Source of the DNA: JAICYJ01 sp038212095
Lineage (GTDB): Bacteria; Actinomycetota; Thermoleophilia; Gaiellales; JAICJC01
NCBI GenBank assembly: GCA_038212095.1
Contig: JBBQUW010000009.1
Location: forward strand, 1 to 64,000
DNA: 64,000 bases
Reading direction: 5' to 3'
Shown: positions 59,293 through 64,000 of the stretch, one piece after another
How the letters are laid out: the number at the start of each line of letters is the position of its first letter
Numbering within the stretch: the stretch's first letter is position 1
Made by a program: the position numbers and the translations under genes
Notes under the pieces: model-generated
Database searches by the model: none
What the model was told of the DNA's origin: nothing
What the model saw: the letters and a program-made list of their open reading frames with translations, nothing else

Positions 59293-60492
59293 ATGGCGCC
59301 CGACAGCCCGCGGAAGATCGAGATCCCGCGCTGGGTGCAGCTGGTGGGCCTGCCGCTGATCGTGGTCGGAGCCTGGCAGTTGGTGTCAGCGGTCAGCCAC
59401 GCCGTGTTCATCTTCATCGTGGCCGGACTGATCGCGATCCTGCTGAACCCGATCGTGCGCGCATTCGCGGCACTGCGGCTGCCGCGGGCGGTGGCGGTAT
59501 TCGTGGTCTACGGGCTGTTCGCCCTGGCGTTCTCGGGCGCCGGCGTGATCGCGGGCACAGTCGTCGCCGGCCAGGTGCAGGCCGCCACGACGGTGGTGCA
59601 GAAGGAGTTCACCAAGGCGCCCGGCCAGACCGAGACGCCGGCCCAGAAACGGCTCGACCGGCTGCAGACGTGGCTCGATCAGCATCATCTGAAACAGATC
59701 GACGTCACCAACCTGAGCGACACGGTGCAGCAGCGGATCAACTCGCTGGATGTCCAGAGCGTCTCGGGCCGCGCAGTCGCGATCGCCCAGGGCGTGCTGA
59801 TCGGCGTGTTCGAGAGCCTGTTCAACGTGGTGCTGGTGATCGTCGTATCGGTCTACATGCTGCTCGACGCGCCGCGGTTGTCGCGCTTCCTGCGGCGGAT
59901 GTTCCCGCCCGGAGCGCAGGACGACGACCTGATCACCCGCTGCGAGCGGGCGCTGGTTGGGTACGTGCGCGGCCAGACGTTGGTGTCGCTGGTGATCGGC
60001 GTCACGACCGGCGTGCTGATGTGGCTGCTGGGCGTGACCGGCGTGTTCGCAAACGGCGCGAACTATGCGATCGCGTTTGGCGCCTTCGCGGCGCTGGTCG
60101 AGGTGATCCCCTACGTCGGCCCGTGGATCGGTGCCATCCCGCCGCTGACGGTGGCACTCGCCGAGTCGCCTTCCGCTGCGCTGGCGGTCGCGCTGGCATT
60201 CCTGTTCATCCACCAGATCGAGGGCCATCTGGTGATCCCGAAGCTGATGGGCGGCGCCGTCGGCGTCCACCCGCTGCTGGTGATCTTCGCACTGCTCGCG
60301 GGGGCGCAGTTGTACGGGCTGCCGGGCGTGTTCGTGACGCTGCCGCTGGTGGCGGTCGGCCGCGAGGTGACGTCCTTCCTGCGCGGCAGGATCGGGCTCG
60401 AGTCGTGGTCAGGCGCGCCGATCCCGGTCGAGGTACCGGTGGAGGTGCAGCCACCGCCACCGCCCCCGCCGGCGGCCGAGCCTTCCGGCTAG
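59293..60492 (+). CDS. AI-2E family transporter
   Basis: 399 residues with about eight helices in the order typical of AI-2E/PerM proteins: an N-terminal helix pair (about 15-55), a helix and long cytoplasmic-side region (QVQAATTVVQKEFTKAP...), then the conserved YMLLDAPRLSRFLRRMFPP, GYVRGQTLVSLVIGVTTGV, VEVIPYVGPWIGAIPPLTVA and IHQIEGHLVIPKLMGGAVG. The C-terminus is Pro-rich. These proteins export small molecules or ions; the substrate here is unknown. TACGAT ends 8 nt before the ATG. Confidence 0.93.
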   Translation: MAPDSPRKIEIPRWVQLVGLPLIVVGAWQLVSAVSHAVFIFIVAGLIAILLNPIVRAFAALRLPRAVAVFVVYGLFALAFSGAGVIAGTVVAGQVQAATTVVQKEFTKAPGQTETPAQKRLDRLQTWLDQHHLKQIDVTNLSDTVQQRINSLDVQSVSGRAVAIAQGVLIGVFESLFNVVLVIVVSVYMLLDAPRLSRFLRRMFPPGAQDDDLITRCERALVGYVRGQTLVSLVIGVTTGVLMWLLGVTGVFANGANYAIAFGAFAALVEVIPYVGPWIGAIPPLTVALAESPSAALAVALAFLFIHQIEGHLVIPKLMGGAVGVHPLLVIFALLAGAQLYGLPGVFVTLPLVAVGREVTSFLRGRIGLESWSGAPIPVEVPVEVQPPPPPPPAAEPSG

Positions 60493-60501
60493 CCCCGCTG
60501 C

Positions 60502-61911
60502 CTACTCGCGGTCGGGGGAGAGCCTGCTGACTCCCGACTGCGGCGTCGGCGCGAGCGCGTCCTGGTTGGATGGCGCGAGGTCGGCGGCCAGCTCGAACGC
60601 CTCCAGTGCGGCCTCGGCCCGGCCCATCCGCTTGAGGAACTTGCCGTACCAGCGGTAGGCCTTTGCCAGCTCGCGCGTCCACCCGTTCTGCTGCTGGATC
60701 GAGTCGATCGCCGCCGTGTACGCCCACTCGGCTCGCTCGGCGTTGTCCAGCTCATCGTAGACACGGGCCAGCACCAGGTAGGCATCGCCCAGCTGGCCCG
60801 GCATGGCGCCGTTGGCCAGCAACTCGACGCCCTCGCGGGCCTTGTCCGTCGCCAGCGCCGTGTCACCCATCTGCAGCGCGCAGCGCGCCTCCTCGACCAC
60901 CACGAAGCCGAGGTCGAGCGACCCCGGCCGGGCGCCGAGCAGGGTGCGGGAGGCGGCGAGGTGCGTTGCGGCACGCTCCGTCTCGCCCGCGTCGAGCAGG
61001 TTCTGGGCGTACAGCAGGTGTGCGTCGGCAAGGGCGTCGTTGTCGTCCATCAGCTCGTAGATCGCAAGCGCCCGGTCGGCATACGCGATCGCCTGGCCGA
61101 CCTGGCCGGTGCTCGCGTACAGCCGCGACAGCGAGTAGTAGGCACGGGCGCGGCTGTGCAGGTCGACCTCCTCGGCGCCGTCGCGCAGCGCATCGGCCAG
61201 CACCGAGCCGGCGCTGCCGTAGTCGCCGGCGTCCGAGTACGCCTGGCTCAGCAGCAGCGTGTAGCGCACAAGCTTGGCGAGGTCGCGGCCGGGCTGCGAA
61301 CGCAACCGCTCAGCGCACTCGTTCATCAGTGCGATTGCGCGCGCCGAGTCGCCTGAGCTGATGTGCAGGCGGGCAAGCTCGATGTAGAGATCGGGCCGCT
61401 GGGCCGGGTGGGGAGGATCGCCGACCTCCATCGCCTGCTGGAACAGGGTCAGCGCGTGGCCGTCGCGACCACGACGGGCCGCGATCAGCCCAAGTCCCTC
61501 GTAGCACTCGCTGATCCGCTCGCTGTCGGCCTCGACCTCGGCCTCGCGCAGCACGCCGCGCAGCATCTCCTCGGCCCCCTCGTACTGCTCCAGGCGGACC
61601 ATCATCATCGCGTCCAGGATCTCGAGCGAGCGGCTGCGCTGACCAGCGGTCATCTCGCCGGTGAGCTCCTCGGAGCTGACGCCCAGCCGGCGCGCGATCT
61701 CCGCCAGCACGCGGGGGCTCGGCCGTCGGTCGCCGGCCTCGATACGAGCGAGGTAGCTGTACGAGCAGCCGTCAAAGGAGAGGTCACGCTGTGTCATCGC
61801 GCGCTTGCGGCGCAGATGTCGGATGCGGGAGCCGAGCTTCCTCAGGGCCTCGTTCGAGTAGTCAAGTTCGTGGTCCTGGGTCTCCATCCTCGCCCCTCTG
61901 TCGAAGTCCAT
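60502..61911 (-). CDS. XRE-type helix-turn-helix regulator with TPR repeats
   Basis: About 469 residues. An XRE domain near the N-terminus (RIRHLRRKRAMTQRDLSFDG and YSYLARIEAGDRRPSPRVLA) is followed by a superhelix of about eight TPR-like repeats to the C-terminus (for example RARAYYSLSRLYASTGQVGQ). This resembles peptide- or protein-sensing transcription factors. Two starts fit: ATG 61911, 8 nt after TAAGCT (leaderless), and ATG 61887, with GAGGGGCGAGG before it. It is divergent from hemB with 58 nt between, so regulation of heme synthesis is conceivable. Confidence 0.88.
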   Translation of the reverse strand: MDFDRGARMETQDHELDYSNEALRKLGSRIRHLRRKRAMTQRDLSFDGCSYSYLARIEAGDRRPSPRVLAEIARRLGVSSEELTGEMTAGQRSRSLEILDAMMMVRLEQYEGAEEMLRGVLREAEVEADSERISECYEGLGLIAARRGRDGHALTLFQQAMEVGDPPHPAQRPDLYIELARLHISSGDSARAIALMNECAERLRSQPGRDLAKLVRYTLLLSQAYSDAGDYGSAGSVLADALRDGAEEVDLHSRARAYYSLSRLYASTGQVGQAIAYADRALAIYELMDDNDALADAHLLYAQNLLDAGETERAATHLAASRTLLGARPGSLDLGFVVVEEARCALQMGDTALATDKAREGVELLANGAMPGQLGDAYLVLARVYDELDNAERAEWAYTAAIDSIQQQNGWTRELAKAYRWYGKFLKRMGRAEAALEAFELAADLAPSNQDALAPTPQSGVSRLSPDRE

Positions 61912-61969
61912 TCGTGGCAAGCTTATTCGCGCGGCGTGGACATGTAAAGGCCCGGGTTACAATCCGCCG

Positions 61970-62941
61970 ATGAGCTTTCCCGTTACTCGGCTGCGCCGGT
62001 TGCGGCGTACGGACGCCCTGCGCGGCATGGTACGCGAGACGCGGCTGGCGCCGTCCGACCTGATCCAGCCGCTGTTCGTGCGCGGTGGCAGCGGCCCGGC
62101 CACGCCGATCACGTCGATGGCCGGTCAGTACCACCACTCGATCGAGACGCTGGTCGAGGAGGCTGCGGCGGTGGCCACTGCCGGAGTGCCGGCGGTGCTG
62201 CTGTTCGGCCTACCGGATCTGAAGGACGAGGCGGCCAGCTCCGCTTACGACGACGAGGGCATCGTCCAGATGGCGCTGCGGGCGCTGCGGCTGTCGCTGC
62301 CTGACCTGGTACTGATCACCGACGTCTGCCTCTGTCAGTACACCTCGCACGGTCACTGTGGCGTGCTGCGCGATGGCCGCGTCGACAACGACATCACGCT
62401 CGAGCTGCTGGCCCAGACCGCGGTCTCGCACGCGCAGGCGGGCGCCGACATCGTCGCGCCCAGCGACATGATGGACGGCCGCGTGCGCGCGATCAGGGCA
62501 GCGCTGGACGGCGACGCGCTGTCCGAGACGGCGATCATGGCCTACTCGGCCAAGTTCGCGTCGGCGTTCTACGGCCCGTTCCGCGACGCCTCCCACTCCG
62601 CGCCCCAGGAGGGCGACCGGCGCGGGTATCAGATCGATCCCGCCAACGGCAACGAGGCGGTGCGCGAGGCGCTGCTGGACATCGAGGAGGGCGCGGACAT
62701 GGTGATGGTCAAGCCGGCCATGCCGTATCTGGACGTGATCCGGCGTGTGCGCGAGGCGACGCTGCTGCCGCTGGCCGCCTACCAGGTCAGCGGTGAGTAC
62801 GCGATGTTGACTGCGGCCGCCCGCGATGGTCTGCTGGACGAGCGGTCGGCGGCACTCGAGGCTCTGACCGCGATCAAGCGGTCTGGCGCGGACATGATCA
62901 TCACCTATTACGCATCGCGCGCCGCCGCGTGGCTGTCATAG
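61970..62941 (+). CDS. hemB: Delta-aminolevulinic acid dehydratase (porphobilinogen synthase)
   Basis: Joins two 5-aminolevulinate molecules to porphobilinogen in heme synthesis. 323 residues. The zinc-binding cysteine region LITDVCLCQYTSHGHCG and both active-site lysines (IMAYSAKFASAFYGPFRD and DMVMVKPAMPYLDVI) are present. The N-terminus RLRRLRRTDALRGMVRET is standard. TACAAT ends 6 nt before the ATG, so the mRNA is probably leaderless. Its end overlaps hemL by 13 nt, so the two enzymes are co-translated. Confidence 0.97.
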   Translation: MSFPVTRLRRLRRTDALRGMVRETRLAPSDLIQPLFVRGGSGPATPITSMAGQYHHSIETLVEEAAAVATAGVPAVLLFGLPDLKDEAASSAYDDEGIVQMALRALRLSLPDLVLITDVCLCQYTSHGHCGVLRDGRVDNDITLELLAQTAVSHAQAGADIVAPSDMMDGRVRAIRAALDGDALSETAIMAYSAKFASAFYGPFRDASHSAPQEGDRRGYQIDPANGNEAVREALLDIEEGADMVMVKPAMPYLDVIRRVREATLLPLAAYQVSGEYAMLTAAARDGLLDERSAALEALTAIKRSGADMIITYYASRAAAWLS

Positions 62942-64000
62942 GCAGTCCGCCGCGCGAGGAGGCGTCGCAGCGCCTGTACCGCGCGGCCTGCCGCGTGATC
63001 CCGGGCGGCGTCTCGAGCCCGGTTCGGGCGATGCGGTCGGTGGGCCGTGAGCATCCGCTGTTTGCCGCCCGCGGCGAGGGCGGCTGGCTGTTTGACGTGG
63101 ACGGCAACCGCTACGTGGACTGGGTGCTCTCGTGGGGACCGCTGATCGCCGGCCACGCCCATCCGCGGGTGGTCGAGGCGGTCGCGGGCACGGCCGCACG
63201 CGGTACCAGCTTTGGAGCGCCCACGGCGCTCGAGGTCGAACTGGCCACGGCCGTGGTCGAGGCGGTGAGATCGATCGACCTGGTGCGGTTCGTCTCGTCC
63301 GGTACCGAGGCGACGATGAGCGCCGTCCGGCTGGCGCGGGCGTTCACCGGCCGCGCGAAGATCCTCAAGTTCGCCGGCGGCTATCACGGGCACGTGGACG
63401 CGCTGCTGGCGCAGTCCGGCTCCGGGCTGGCGACGCTGGCGATCCCCTCGACGCCCGGCGTGCCGGCGGCGGTCACGGCGGACACGCTGATCTGCGAGTA
63501 CAACGATCTCGCCGCCGCCCGGGCGCTGGCCGAGGCGCATGGCGACGACCTGGCCTGCGTGATAGTCGAGCCGGTGGCCGGGAACATGGGCGTCGTACCG
63601 GCGCTACCCGGCTTCCTGGAAGGCCTGCGCACGATCTGCAATGGCACCGGCGCGCTGCTGATCGCCGACGAGGTGATCACCGGCTTCCGTGTCGCGTATG
63701 GCGGCGGGCAGGAGCGGCTTGCGGTACGTCCCGACCTGACCTGCCTTGGCAAGATCATGGGCGGCGGGCTGCCGGCGGCGGCCTTCGGCGGTCGCGGCGA
63801 CGTGATGGAGCGGCTGGCGCCGTTGGGAGACGTGTACCAGGCCGGCACCCTGTCGGGTAACCCGCTGGCGATGGCGGCCGGCCTGGCCACCCTCGGGCTG
63901 CTGCGCGAGCCAGATGCCTACGCGCGGCTGGAGCAGACGTCGGCGGCGTTGGAGGCTGGGCTGTCGGGTCGCGGAGTGACGGTCAACCGGCTGGGCGCGA
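62929..64000 (+). CDS. hemL: Glutamate-1-semialdehyde 2,1-aminomutase (cut by the window end)
   Basis: PLP enzyme that makes 5-aminolevulinate from glutamate semialdehyde in the C5 pathway. The visible 357 residues cover most of the usual 425: VIPGGVSSPVRAMRSVGREH, RFVSSGTEATMSAVRLAR, FAGGYHGHVDALL, LIADEVITGFRVAYGG and the cofactor lysine in CLGKIMGGGLPAAAFGG. GTG start inside the end of hemB; GAGGAGG occurs only after the start, so coupling rather than a separate ribosome site is likely. It supplies the substrate of HemB, so heme a and o for the oxidases encoded earlier can be made. Confidence 0.95.
   Translation, partial: MAVIGSPPREEASQRLYRAACRVIPGGVSSPVRAMRSVGREHPLFAARGEGGWLFDVDGNRYVDWVLSWGPLIAGHAHPRVVEAVAGTAARGTSFGAPTALEVELATAVVEAVRSIDLVRFVSSGTEATMSAVRLARAFTGRAKILKFAGGYHGHVDALLAQSGSGLATLAIPSTPGVPAAVTADTLICEYNDLAAARALAEAHGDDLACVIVEPVAGNMGVVPALPGFLEGLRTICNGTGALLIADEVITGFRVAYGGGQERLAVRPDLTCLGKIMGGGLPAAAFGGRGDVMERLAPLGDVYQAGTLSGNPLAMAAGLATLGLLREPDAYARLEQTSAALEAGLSGRGVTVNRLGA

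Overview
The window is 64 kb of very GC-rich, densely packed, ordinary chromosomal DNA with short intergenic gaps, many 1-4 nt start/stop overlaps, GTG/TTG starts and strong G/C bias at codon third positions. Gene content points to a deep-branching aerobic actinobacterium, perhaps of the Thermoleophilia type: Ser/Thr kinase, GAF/ANTAR signalling, Tad pili, A2-type heme-copper oxidases, glutamate-type heme synthesis and a GlnA3-like polyamine cluster. The lineage is inferred from content; no rRNA gene is present.

Layout. 1-3.4 kb: truncated Ser/Thr kinase, anchored proteins, DUF4446, a frameshifted GNAT. 3.4-8.8 kb: GAF/HD-GYP protein, then glnA followed by a GAF histidine kinase and an ANTAR regulator; the glnA leader can fold as two tandem hairpins competing with a terminator, the architecture bound by ANTAR proteins. 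8.9-18.3 kb: Tad/Flp pilus operon (TadC, a VWA-TadB fusion, TadA, TadZ/CpaE, CpaB, TadG, TadE, receiver-like protein) with its LuxR-type regulator and a perfect palindrome in front. 18.4-23.7 kb: ABC-F, dehydrogenase, ornithine-cyclodeaminase-like protein, MFS. 23.8-32.4 kb: two convergent cytochrome oxidase operons sharing one subunit III, one with a subunit I fused to a Usp-like domain and split from ctaC by a small inverted-repeat element. 32.4-42.2 kb: SPFH/NfeD, RNase D, a damaged MFS gene, M20 peptidase, aldo/keto reductase, secreted protein, tRNA-Arg(CCU), an amber-interrupted cNMP-binding gene, threonine dehydratase-like protein. 42.2-45.8 kb: aldehyde dehydrogenase, glutamine-synthetase-like ligase and class I hydrolase, probably a gamma-glutamyl-polyamine route. 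45.8-48.3 kb: response regulators and a split NarL-type kinase. 48.3-61.9 kb: transporters, HtrA, lipid kinase, a Clp-fold protease broken by a 20-bp duplication, a phosphodiesterase, a second copy of the small element, GtrA and glycosyltransferase-like proteins, YmdB-like phosphodiesterase, AI-2E transporter, XRE-TPR regulator. 61.97 kb to end: hemB and hemL (cut).

Two window-wide patterns stand out. About twenty first genes of transcription units have a TANNNT -10 box only 5-9 nt before the start codon and usually no Shine-Dalgarno sequence, so leaderless transcription appears to be the norm; operon-internal genes use Shine-Dalgarno sites or translational coupling. Second, several genes carry lesions (two 1-nt frameshifts, an amber codon, 20-bp and 27-bp tandem duplications, a lost stop). 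These are either real decay or partly sequence errors; raw reads would decide.
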